From: Desmodesmus armatus
Taxonomy: Eukaryota > Chlorophyta > Chlorophyceae > Sphaeropleales > Scenedesmaceae
NCBI GenBank assembly: GCA_007449985.2
Contig: VIIQ02000148.1
Span: forward strand, 1-64,000
Reading direction: 5' to 3'
DNA length: 64,000 nucleotides
Numbering within the stretch: the first letter of the stretch is position 1; the number at the start of each line of letters is the position of its first letter. Shown here one piece after another: positions 23,101-33,428 of the stretch. The translations under genes and the position numbers were made by a program. The notes below the pieces were generated by a model. The model made no database searches. It worked only from the letters and a program-made list of their open reading frames with translations, and was not told where the DNA came from.

Positions 23101-26085
23101 AGCTCATGTCTCCACCGCGGCTGTACGGCCATTAGCGGCACCACACTTGCGTCCAATGGCGCAACAGCATTTTAAACTCTGCAAGTAGTCCATAACAACC
23201 TCAATTATGTAATCACCTGTACATGCCCCATGATGTTGGCTTGCGCACACCGTTCACAGTGCAATCAACACTCCATCAGACTGTGCTTGCACTTCACACA
23301 CCTATCACAGTGACATCATCCTGTGCTGTGTGTCATGCTGTGCCATGCTGTGCAGTGTGACTCAACCTGGGTATGGCCTGTACGGCACCAGGAGTCTACC
23401 ATGCCCCAAGGGGGAGTACAACCCCCAGGACACGTACAGCGAATGTACAGCCTGCCCTGACCCCCTAACAACAGCAGGACCAGGTGCTGGTGTGACCATT
23501 GCTGACTGTGGGATTCCCCTGGGGTATGGCTTCCACAGCGGTTCTGTGGTACAATGTCCAATTGGTGAGTCGTATGTGTGTCGACGTGTGTCGACAGAGG
23601 GAGTACTTGGATACATGCAAGCTCACTAAGACTGTCCTACTAGATAGGCGTATGTGCGTGTGTGTGTGTGTGGGGGGGGGGGGGTAGAGGCATGTGCTGA
23701 GACGGCCTGGTAACCTAGAACCGGACGACAGTACACCCGCGCTTGGTTGCAAGGCATGAGCCTGTAGGGAGTCTGTATCATGGATGTAGTCTGTCAGTGC
23801 AGAACTCACTTGCAGTGCTACCATTGAATGTTTGTGCCAACAGGCCAACATCTTTTTACTTCCTTTTGTGTGCCATGCGTGTGGTTGCGTGTGTTGTGCA
23901 GGTACATACAACAACGCCAGCATAACTTATGACCTTACGACTCCCTGCAGGCAGTGCCCCACTGGTCAGACCACCGCTGGGATTGGCTCAAGCTCGCCTT
24001 CTGACTGCTTTGGTGAGCGGCAGCTGCTCGTTTTTTCGCTGACTCTACAGCGCTGTGAGCAAAGCACACTGCAGGATTACAGCCTCTGCTGCGCTTGCCG
24101 CCCAGTGCGGGAAGTGTTTCTTTCCAGTCTCTGGGGGAACTGACACCAGTCGATGAACTTCATACCAAGTCGGTTGTGCCAGCAGTATATACTGCATGAC
24201 CAGTAATTCCGACATGATATCAGAACTGACACAGTGTGGTTGTTTCGCTTGCTTGCAGACGTGACGTGTGCATCCATGCCCGTGGCCCCCCTGACCTTTG
24301 GGCCTGGGGATTGGGGCAGCTGGCCCGCTGGCTGCGCTGGCAGGACTTACAGCCAGCTGTGTGTGGCGACCTGTAACTACGGCGGCTATGCCTCTGTGAA
24401 CTGCATGGCTGATGCTGAGTGGAACACGACGGTGGCTGGCGGGTGTGGTGAGTGTGTGTGTTGGTACCGGTATTGGTCCTGTCACTGTTACCTGACTTGA
24501 AGCGCTCGCCACAACTTCAGCTTGACAACTGGGAGTTACTGCTCAGTTGCCATTGGCCTGCTGTCAGGCATGTGGTCCTAGTTCAACCAGTGGTAGTGAG
24601 ATAGGCAAAGCAGCTGCAGCTCCACCTCCCTTGAAGCACCGGCCACATGTCGGCAGTGTAGACGTTGCAGCAGCAGGCCAATTCTGACACATGTGTGTGA
24701 CTTGCTTGCTGCATCAGAGCGTGGTGGTTGGACGAAGACACACGCAATTCTCGTATCAAATCTGGATCAAGTGGTCTGATACCTAATTCTAAGCCCTCAA
24801 CTACCTGCATGTCTGCCATTTGTTGCTGTGCGCAGAGGCACCCACAAACTGCTCAGCAGTACCCAGTGCACCGATCAGCCATGGGGCATGGCCGCCGTCG
24901 TGTGCCGGCTTGGCTGTTGGGGCGCAGTGCAGCGCTAATTGCACGTGGGGTGGTGCGGCCAGTGTGGTGTGCACAGCTTCTGGCGACTGGGACACAAGTG
25001 TCAGCGGACATGTGCAGGTGGGTGGGGGTAGCTGGCTGGGTTGATGTGTGTGTGTGTGGGGGGGGGGGGGGCTTGTGGCTGTGTTGATGTGTGTGTGTGG
25101 GGGGGGGGGCTTGTGGCTGTGTTGATGTGTGTGTGTGTGGGGGGGGGGCTTGCTGAGTGGCTGACTGGCTCGGTGGGGTCATGGGTGTGTGGCTGGCTGG
25201 CTGGGTGGTGGATGGGTGTATGGCTTCTGCCCATTGGGACGCAATTGTCAGCAAGACGTGTGTAGTTGGTATCTGGGTTGATGGGTAGGAGGGTGGCTTG
25301 CTGGTGGTGGGTGGGTGCATGGCTAGCTGGGTGGGGCACGGCGTCTGGCGACTGGGACACAATTGTCAGTGGGGCATGTGCATGTGGGTGGCTGGATGGA
25401 TGGGTGGGTGAAGGGGAGGGGGGGGGGGCAGCAGGGTGTGCGGCGGGCCGGCAGGGTGGGTGGGTGGGTTAGTGCAGGAACCTGCAAGGCGACTGATTGA
25501 GGATTGACGATAAGAGCCTGAGGTTGCTTGTCACAAGCAGTGGGAAGCTTGCTGTGCCACAGTAGTCCGCTCGCTGCACAGCCAGTTGACACGCCAGTAT
25601 AGTAAGATGACAAGTAGATGTGTCACAGCATGTATGGATTGAGTGTGTTCAGGCTCACCCCTGCTTGCAGTCTTGTCACACCAACTGTGACATGTTCCGG
25701 CGTGTGTGGTCATAATATGATAACATATTGCTAATGTCACTAACTGTATCGCCGTTGCTGCCCGTGCTGCTGTCCCCCTTCTCTCCTTGCGCAGACCCGC
25801 CCACCTCCTGCCCAGCAATGCCCACAGCCCCCCTCACAGACGGCAGCTGGCCGGGTAGCTGTGCTAATGCTCCTCTTGGCGACACCTGTACAGCAAGCTG
25901 TACATGGGGCGGTACAGCCACCGTCACATGCAATGCACCAGCAGGGAACTGGGATGCCGCGGCTACTGGCTCTTGTTCAGGTGAGGGCAGGGTGTCGATG
26001 CGGAATACATGGCATACAGACATAGTGTAAGACATGGCCGAAGCAGGAACCCAGATAGGTAGGGAGCTGTCAGCACTGGCAGTGT

Positions 26086-26117
<32 letters not shown>

Positions 26118-27874
26118 GGCAGGCCTATCGTTTGCTCAGGTGAGGTTTGCAGGATGTTTCAGACAGGGCGTGAAGCAGGAGGACATGTATTGTACGCATG
26201 GTCAAACCAGCAGCCTGGAAGTTGAGGCTGGTTGTCCCACTGGCAGTGCTAGCAGCAGCAGCAGTCAGGCAGGCAGCAACAGCAGCGAGGCCAGGCCAGG
26301 TCAGGGGGTGACATATACATGCTGCTCAACTAACCGCGTTTTTTGCTGGCGGTTCAAGTTTCACAGCTGATCATGCCCGACACAAAGTGCTTACCCTCCC
26401 ATGCCAATGTCGTACAGTTTCAAATACAGTGTATTGTTCTGTCACTCCCCTTGCTGCAGGGCCCCCAACCCAGTGCTCCTCCATGCCTGCTGCCTCAGTC
26501 GGCTACGGCGGCTGGCCGCCGTCCTGTGCGGGGTTGGGCATCAACCAGAAATGCTACGCCACCTGTACATATGGCGGCACAGCGTATGTCAACTGCAACC
26601 CTGGCGGCAGTTGGGATGTGCTGGTCACTGGGTCATGTGCAAGTGAGTGACACAGCAAATGCATGTTCCGTTCAGTTCCTTTGTGAAACATGCTGACGGC
26701 CACACGTTTGTCACCGGTCTTGACTACCTTTTTTGTGTAACCAACAAACACCTGACATTGACGCGTCCCCCTGCTGTCGAGCTTGACTCCACGCCCCCAC
26801 CCCCTGCACTGTTGTTGTTTCCTTGCAGCTCCCCCCAACTGCAGCGCAGTGCCTGTTGCCCCGCTCAGCAACGGCGGCACCTGGCCCGCTGATTGTGCTG
26901 GCAAGGCCATTGGCGCCTCGTGTGCAGCCACGTGCCCCTTTGGAGGGTCGGCCTCGGTGACATGCCTGGCAAACGGGGAGTACCAAGGCACTGCCTCAGG
27001 CACATGTGGTAAGCTGCTGATGCATGCCTTGGTGCACTACACTGCAATAATAAGTATTGTACTGCACAGTGCACTGAGTATAGTATAGTAAGTGCATATG
27101 AATGTGCTGCAGTACAGTATGGTGCAGTGTAGTGCAGTACAGTATGGTACTGTGTGGGGTAGTGCAGGGCAAGGGGTTGCACCCTACCGTGCATGTTCGC
27201 CCTTGAGCCCTTTGAGGCAGGCAAACCATTTTCCTCGTGTTGCACTGGCCACCCATTGGGTTGGCGTTGAACCTGTTGCAGCACAGGCTTTTATTTCAAT
27301 ATACGTCTCTCTGCTAACTTTGTGGGGGTGTTTGCCCTGGCATCTTGCTGCTGCTGTGTGCAGATGCCGCCACCAACTGCACGTACACCCTCACCAATCA
27401 CGCCTACATGCTGACCTTGCTGAGGATATGTTCACTTTGTGCCTTGCTGCTGTTTGTTGTGCAGATGCCGCCACCAACTGCACGTACACCCCCACCACCA
27501 GCATCAGCCATGGCAGCTGGCCCAGCAGCTGTGCTGGTGCAAGCTTTGGGACGCCTTGCACTGCCGACTGTACTTGGGGCGGCACTGCCACTGTGGACTG
27601 CTTGAACACAGGGTTTTGGACCACGTCGCCGGCTGGTGCATGTAACAGTGAGTTGAAGTGAAGCATTGCTTAAATCCAGCTGTAGATAAACAAGGGGCAG
27701 CAGTTAGAGCTGTCAGTGTGAATGTTGCTTCTGTTGCTGATGCCATGCCGGAAGAGGCTCTGTGACTGCGACTACATGACCCGGCCCATGGCATGTGCAG
27801 TGTCTATGCAAGCCAGCAGCTGTAGCCGATGACACATCCTTTACACATGTTGTGGCTGAGCGTTGAGGCTGTTG

Positions 27875-27905
<31 letters not shown>

Positions 27906-29649
27906 AGATCCCCCACCCATGTGCAGCGGCTTGCCTGGGCCCAACCCAGCGTATGGCAGCTGGCCCGCCAGCTGTGCAGGCACGATTGCCACACAGACCT
28001 GCACTGCCACCTGCAACTACGGCAACACAGTGACAGCCAGCTGCGAAGCAGGCGGGACGTGGAGCCCTACAGTGGTTGGAAGCTGCACCGTAAGTATAGC
28101 TTCGGGCAGCTGGCTGGGCAGTGCCTTCCGGAAGCACCCTGTGTGGAAGCACCCTGAACAGAGGGAATGACAGCACAGAGGCAGCATGATGCAGCGGCCG
28201 TTTGATCAACCCGTCCAACCGTTTCATACATGTGCTATGCTCTTGCCACAGCGCACGGACTCAATTACCCGGATTGGCAACATCAAATGGCCAGCACAGG
28301 GTGTGCTTGAGATATGTGCGCCTGAACATGTTGCTGTCAGATGCCAGTCAGCAGCTCCTTTGGAATGACAGCAGCGGTATCAAGCAGACATCAGCATTGC
28401 CAACATCTAGCATGTTCTGCAGCCTTGGTAGGCCATTGTGATCAAGCTTGAAACAGGCTCAAACTGCCGCTGCATTTTCTTTTCTTCAGTGCCAGCCGTC
28501 CTGCACTCCACCTCAAGGACAATGTTCACTTGCACGTGCTGTGCTGACAAGTTGTGTTGTGGTCCTCTGCTGTTGCAGCTGGCGCAACCGCGTTCATTTC
28601 TGAAACGGGGCTCGGCACTGACCGCCTGCGCGTGTGCAACCTGAGCTCGACTGTCTTCAGCGGCTGTCAAGACTTCAGCGGCTTTGGAGCCAGCGGGCTG
28701 CGCACTGCCTTTGCATCTGGGAACACTGTGTGGTGAGTGCTGAAGCCTTCCGCCCTTCTTGTGCTGCTTCTTCGCACCCTTACATGGCTGCTGCTGCTGC
28801 TCTTGCATGCCTTTTTAGCCCAATAGCTGCTGATCATCTCAAAGGCCATTGCACTGTCCCAGAAAAATCTTGTGCTGCATCGAACGTGTTATCGCTGCTG
28901 CTGTTGCTGCTTCCTACAGGGTTGCAGACGAGTCTAACCCAGGCACTTTCCAGATATGTACCGTCAACCAAGCCACCAACGCGCTGACGGGGTGCGCTAT
29001 CAGTTCCATCGTCGGCTTTAACGACCAGCAAGCCCCCGTCGGTCTGGTGGTCAAGTCTGGCCACGCGTACATTGCCAACCGTGTCGGTGACTGCGGAGTC
29101 ATACAATGCACGAACGCCGCCGATTTGAGCGGTTGCAGCTGCGCGCTGACCAACGCACAAAACGCCAAAGATGTCCGCGGCATCGCACTGTCGCCTGATG
29201 GCAACACGCTGTACTTCACGAGCCAAACGAGTGGCTGGTCGGACTACGGCATTGTCGCGTGTGCTATGAGCGGCACTACTATCGGCGCTTGTACGGTTTA
29301 CAACTCTGCCACCGTGTTGACGGGCATTCACTCGTCTGGATCGAAGCTGTACGTTGTCGCGAGGGTTACGTTTCCGCTGGGCGTCAACAATGCCAGGGTT
29401 TGGGTGTGTGATCCAACGGCGCCCGATCCAACCACTGGGTGTGACCAGAGTGGTGACACGTTCCCGACAGGGCTGCTGCCAAATGAGCCATGGGGTGTGT
29501 CAACGTTTGATGGTAGGCTGTATGTGCCTGACAACGAAGATGTCAGGGTCTGCCCAGACGTCAACGTAGCCAGCGGCTGCTTGCCAGGCATGAGCTTCTC
29601 GCCTGTGCTGCAGGGTGCCTCTAGCTTGTTTATCTTGCCAAGACCCTAG
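14178..29649 (+). CDS. Large mosaic extracellular protein: GCC2/GCC3-like, sushi-like and propeller-like modules
   Basis: Exons: 14178-14348 (start Met not located), 14776-15138, 15819-15885, 16110-16212, 16598-16768, 17568-17726, 18048-18251, 18590-18804, 22509-22560, 22814-22999, 23356-23564, 23902-24012, 24259-24447, 24836-25017, 25795-25980, 26460-26642, 26829-27008, 27465-27647, 27908-28089, 28579-28732, 28920-29649. The first exon has a hydrophobic signal-like run (LIPLVLVITVLSACVA). Ser-rich linkers and an EGF-like Cys cluster follow. Next come GCC2/GCC3 (ephrin-receptor-like) modules with PGFY, CP.G and C..CP patterns, then seven 60-residue modules with Trp-Pro, CAG, C.A.C.(W/Y)GG and a final Cys. 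The last exon is 243 codons of aspartate/glycine-rich propeller-like repeats. Nearly all junctions are phase 1. Probably secreted or cell-surface; function unknown. Apparent frame breaks near 16150, 18600, 25005 and 28085. Confidence 0.72.
16677..17030 (+). repeat. Duplicated exon end plus donor (GCC2/GCC3-like module)
   Basis: The end of exon 16598-16768 (TCWPCPSGYTTNGL through SQCG, then GTGCGTGTGCAG) is repeated at about 16921-17030 with high identity, including the donor (GTACGTGTGCAG). The copy starts mid-exon after intron sequence with no matching acceptor, so it is probably a non-functional half-exon. Confidence 0.75.
17415..17830 (+). repeat. Acceptor-side and donor-side copies around exon 17568-17726
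   Basis: The first part of the exon (VPPGFYMPYPTIVSPCP) is pre-duplicated at about 17415-17473 and then diverges to a stop. The last part plus the donor (CGCAACCTGTGCTCAAGTAA) at 17709-17755 is post-duplicated at 17785-17830. The same exon is thus copied at both ends, as for the exons at 1504 and 5550. Confidence 0.75.
18817..18831 (+). repeat. Left 15-bp direct repeat flanking the insertion
   Basis: TTTCCAGCTGTGTCT, identical to 22313-22327. The flanking bases differ on both sides, so the match is exactly 15 bp. It lies 12 bp inside the intron that begins at 18805, as expected for a target-site duplication. Confidence 0.8.
19200..19565 (+). promoter_or_regulatory. Candidate promoter / 5' leader of the OTU-like gene
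   Basis: This stretch upstream of the ATG at 19566 is richer in CpG than the surrounding introns and holds no supported gene. No clear TATA element was seen. Assigned from position and composition only. Confidence 0.3.
19566..21457 (+). CDS. OTU-like cysteine protease nested in the insertion
   Basis: Exon 1 (19566-19847, 94 codons) and exon 2 (from 20189) join in phase 0 through clear GTGGGT and CAG sites. Exon 2 contains DGDGWCM, resembling the OTU catalytic box (Asp-Gly-x-x-x-Cys). Downstream, in another frame from about 20395, come MTVQYICEHWGDFGALI, a Tyr-Arg-Met stretch, LPELLALCDLYNCVVDVY and GFYHVLLP, which fit the OTU helix, core strand and catalytic-His motif. The frame change near 20390 is unexplained (unrecognised intron or indel). 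The C-terminal part has acidic/Gly repeats and a Cys-rich cluster (CWQCGG, CNCTSCKCCSCC) that may bind metal. OTU enzymes cleave ubiquitin-like conjugates; activity here is inferred. Confidence 0.6.
21470..21474 (+). terminator. TGTAA poly(A) signal after the OTU-like gene
   Basis: TGTAA, the usual green-algal polyadenylation signal, lies 12 bases after the stop codon at 21455-21457. The match supports an independent 3' end inside the insertion. Confidence 0.45.
21721..22303 (+). repeat. Direct repeat at the 3' end of the insertion
   Basis: About 72 bp at 21721-21792 (GGTCTCCCAG, then CGATCCAGCACTGACGCCAC, then AGACGTTCTA) recurs at 22232-22303 with few changes, about 510 bp apart. Both copies are downstream of the OTU-like gene. 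They may be nested element ends or a repeated 3' UTR. Confidence 0.65.
22313..22327 (+). repeat. Right 15-bp direct repeat flanking the insertion
   Basis: Identical to 18817-18831. It is followed by about 180 bp of intron and then the CTGCTGCAG acceptor of exon 22509-22560. Confidence 0.8.
24965..25390 (+). repeat. Degenerate copies of a sushi-like exon end in the following intron
   Basis: The end of exon 24836-25017 (SGDWDTSVSG) is echoed at about 25225-25262 and again at 25330-25390 (CTGGCGACTGGGACACAATT, then GTCAGTGGGGCATGTG). The intervening intron holds three GTGTTGATGTGTGTGTG/poly-G units (25040-25150). The third copy keeps GGGG where the exon has GG, which would restore the expected phase. 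Confidence 0.65.
27362..27510 (+). repeat. Decoy acceptor copy of a sushi-like exon start
   Basis: TGTGCAG plus the first dozen codons of exon 27465-27647 (AATNCTYTPT) are duplicated at 27358-27400. The upstream copy then diverges without completing the module. Confidence 0.72.
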
Positions 29650-31385
29650 CAGGGGAGGGTATTGTTGGGGTTGTAGCAACACTTTGATGTGCCTGTACGG
29701 GCCTTGTGGTTGGTGAAGTGGTTTTAGGTAGCCATCCGCGTGTCTGTCTGTCTGTCCGTCTGTCTGACCGGTGGGTCAGCATGATGGGTCAGCACATGCT
29801 GCAATGTCATGTGCCACGCAGCACACGTGTTGATGCAAAAGCTGTTGAAGCACTGACCATTCATATGTACGTTGCATCTGCCTCTGCTCTGTAGGCACCA
29901 GACTTGAATGCTTGAATGCGGCAAGTGCATTTGTTATTATAACAAATCTGTGGGGCTTACGCAGCTTTGATGCACCTGGTTTGATTTTGCTGCCGTCCAT
30001 CACAAGGGGCTGCAAAGTGCTGGGCTGCAGATCCTGTTTGTGAGATGGCTGTACGCCACTCGTGCTGCAAGTTTACTGTGTTAACCTATGTCTGCTAACA
30101 TGGCATGTTGTGTTCATGACTACCAGCATGTGCCAGCACTTCAGTTGCACAACACTGCCGCACTGCATTCGGAATGCAGACAAGGGTTGCGAGAAGCACT
30201 GAGTCAGTCATCTTTCATCTGTCTTGCTCAGAGAAGGATACAAGAAACTCTCTCATGGGGTGCCTCCTTGCTTCGTATCCACAACCCAGTGGAAAGGCAC
30301 ACTGCAGCGTTGTTCCTCGTTGCGCAACACGGTCAGTCCACACACAACTTGCATGATGTCACGATCCAGCTGGAGGCATGTGCAGGTTGCAACATGCAGC
30401 ACACACTCAGGCGGCCTAGCGTGTTGCTTCCTCTTTCACAATCAACGGGTTGCCAGGCCTGTAGATCTGCAGACACTGCGATTATCAGGCTTGGCCTGCA
30501 GTGCAGAACGCCGTGGTAAGCATATTGGTGCACTGCACACAGTGTGTGCGGATGGGTAGGTGGGGCTATGTGTCCAGGTAAGTGAAGGGTGCTGCACGAA
30601 GCCAACTGCTGCAAGCAATGAACTGACCAAATGCCAGCACAAGTCAATGTATGTACTGTTTTTGAGAGAGTGACAGCCAGGGTGGGACTGTGGGTGTCAT
30701 CTCCGGTCCAACACTGTGCATGGAGAAGGCAGCAACACCACTGTTCCTGGTCCCTTGGGGGCAAAGCTTTGCGGCCCAGTCAGCCTGCCAACAACCTTCC
30801 CCTTCCCCCAGGGCAGAGCCCCCCCCCCCCCCCCCCCCCCTGGCCACCCACTAGAAGAAGCACTGCAAAAAGGCCCTTTCGCAGTTACAGTTGATCTGTA
30901 CCCTTGTAGTGTTAGTCCGTACAGAGGTGGGCTAGGCCTCCAAGCGTCCAGATTACTGGCCTTGTGATGTGATGATGCAAAAAAATGCCTGGCACCTGAG
31001 GATGCCACAGCTGGCCCAGTATGGAAATGAGCCGGCTGCCACCTTGCCAACCAATCCAACAGCCTCATGCATTCTACTAATTACTTCAAATCACTTCAAC
31101 GTGGTTTCCTGGGTTGCCAGTACGTCTGTTGGCAGGCGGTTGAGCTACAGATCGGTTGATCACTGGGCCAGCCTGGGAGAAGCAAGTCTCAGGCAACCTG
31201 GGCGCCCAGTGCTTGGGTTTCTATGTTTATACAACGTGCTACTCCCTAGTCAACTTTTGCCTCGTGTCCCTCAAACTGAAACCAAATTCTGCTGTACGTG
31301 ATGTGCATGTCTGATCAGGGCAGGTCACGTCGATCACAACACACAGTTTCACGTCGTAGGTGTTAGTCAAAACAGGGGTCGCGAG
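29650..31385. other. Intergenic, no gene recognised
   Basis: Contains a (TCTG)n tract at 29742-29765 and a C run of about 20 at 30819-30840. Short open frames show no family resemblance or splice context. The 3' flank of the mosaic gene and the promoter of the golgin-like gene must both lie here; no TGTAA was seen close to the stop at 29649. Confidence 0.4.
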
Positions 31386-33393
31386 ATGTGGCTGGCACAA
31401 AGAGCCCAGCAGCTTGCTGCTGCTGGGCTTGAGGAGAGCCTGGTGAGCAGGACACGCTGTGCACAGTGTCATTTCATTGTTTACTTTGCTGAGTTTTTCA
31501 CAGAGGCACCCGGCACATGGTTGCACAGAGGCCCCACTGAGCATGGCCCTCACAAGGCAGTAACCCCCAAACACAACCCTCCACCCAAGTCCACACCCTG
31601 CTCTTCGCTGCTTGCCTGTAGGTCAAAGCTCGGCAAGGTCTTGGGGAACAGCTCAATACTATAGCAAGCAGCGTGCTCACGATCGAGCCCAAGCATGGCG
31701 CAGATGGACAGGTGTCCCCACCTGCTGAGCGCAGACCCACAGCTGGGCACAGCCCCCCTGTCTCCCCACAGCAAGCAGCCTACCACCACAGCTTTCACAG
31801 CAACGGTGACCCCGACATGGATGGGCTCGTGGATGTGCCTCTCTCTACCCCAGCACATGACAGCAGTGCTGCCAAGCTGGCGAAAGAGAACTCGGCTCTC
31901 AAGGCTCGCCTGCAGGTGTGTTGGGTACTGCCCAGCTGTGCCAGAGTGAAGCTGCAGGACAGCAGAGCTGTGTCAAGACTACGTTTTGAAGATAGGAATT
32001 GCACTCTCATCAACGTTGAAGCACACACCTATTGTGGCATGCTGACAGATTACCTAGCTTCTCCCCACACACCAACAGCCTGTCCTGTCGGCAGTGCTGT
32101 TGCTGAAGTCCCACCGGACCTGGATTTACCTAAAATAGCTAGTATGAGTATCCTCAGCCGTAAAACTTGAACTACAAGCTGTTGCTGTTGCTGTGCTGGT
32201 GCTATTTGTTGTTTCCTGCAGGTTGTTGAGGAGGCAGCAGCAGAGGCACTAGGGGAGCTTCAGGACCTCAAGGATGAAGTCAGTGCTCATAGAGAGGCAA
32301 GGAGGGCAGCAGAGCAGCAGGTGGGAGCCTTGGGCAGTGAGCTGTGGGTACCCTGCGCACCATTCTGGCATGGTGTGACAGGGGTTCCTGGCATGATTCA
32401 GTGCGGTGGTGCCGATGTGTGCTGCATGCATGGGCTGCATGGGCTGCACGGGCTGCACACACAGAACATGTTCATGCATGTATGCATGCAGCCAGCAGGT
32501 GCAGCAGTGTTGTCCGATGGCAGCCGCACCTGTCACAACCTTTGTGCCATGCGTCAAAGCTTATAGGCGCCTGTTTCTGTGTGTGTCTGTGCTGGCTTTG
32601 ACAGGTTGTGCTGTTACAGCAGCAGCTGGAGCAGCAGCAGCAGCAGCGCTCTGCCAGCACAGACCTGTCTGACCTGCAGCAGCAGCTGGAGGCAGCAGCA
32701 AAGGCCACCACTATGTGGAAGGGCCGTGCGCAGGAGCAGCGCACCAAGACCCAGGAGCTGCAGCAACAGAAGAAGGAGCTGCAGGAGCAGCTGGAGCAGC
32801 TGCAGGAACAGCTCCATCACGCCGAGCAGCAGCAGCTGGCCCCAGCACCAGAGCCCGCTGCGTCAGCAGCTGCGGATGTGTCTGTTTACGAGCAGCAGAT
32901 CGAACAGCTGCAGCGCGAAGTGCAGCAGCTCCAGCAGCAGCTGCAGGATGCTGAAGCGTCAGCACCCATCCCAGCAGCAACCCCATTCTCAGCAGCAGCC
33001 GCAGTTGAGGACTGCAGTTACCAAGCAGAGAATGCAGCCCTGCAGCAGCAGCTGCAGCAGCTGCAGTCAGAGCTGGAAGCTGCTCAGACTGCTGTGGGCA
33101 CCTGGGAGTCGCGTGCGAAGACTGTCAAGAGGCAGCTGAAGCAGCAGGAAGCCACCGCACAGCAGCAGCTGCAGGATGCACAGGCAGATGCTGCAGCAGC
33201 AAGGGAGTATCTGCAGGATGCAAAGCAGCAGCTGCAGGAAGCACAGCAGGAGCTGGCAGCTGCCCACGAACAGCTGCAGCAGCTGCAGGAGGGGTCAGGG
33301 GCCGAGGCTGCAGGTGCTGATGCTGCAGCGCAGCAGCAAATGGAGGCAGCACAGCAGGAGTTGCTCGCTGTCAAGGCGGAGCTGGAACAGCTC

Positions 33394-33428
<35 letters not shown>

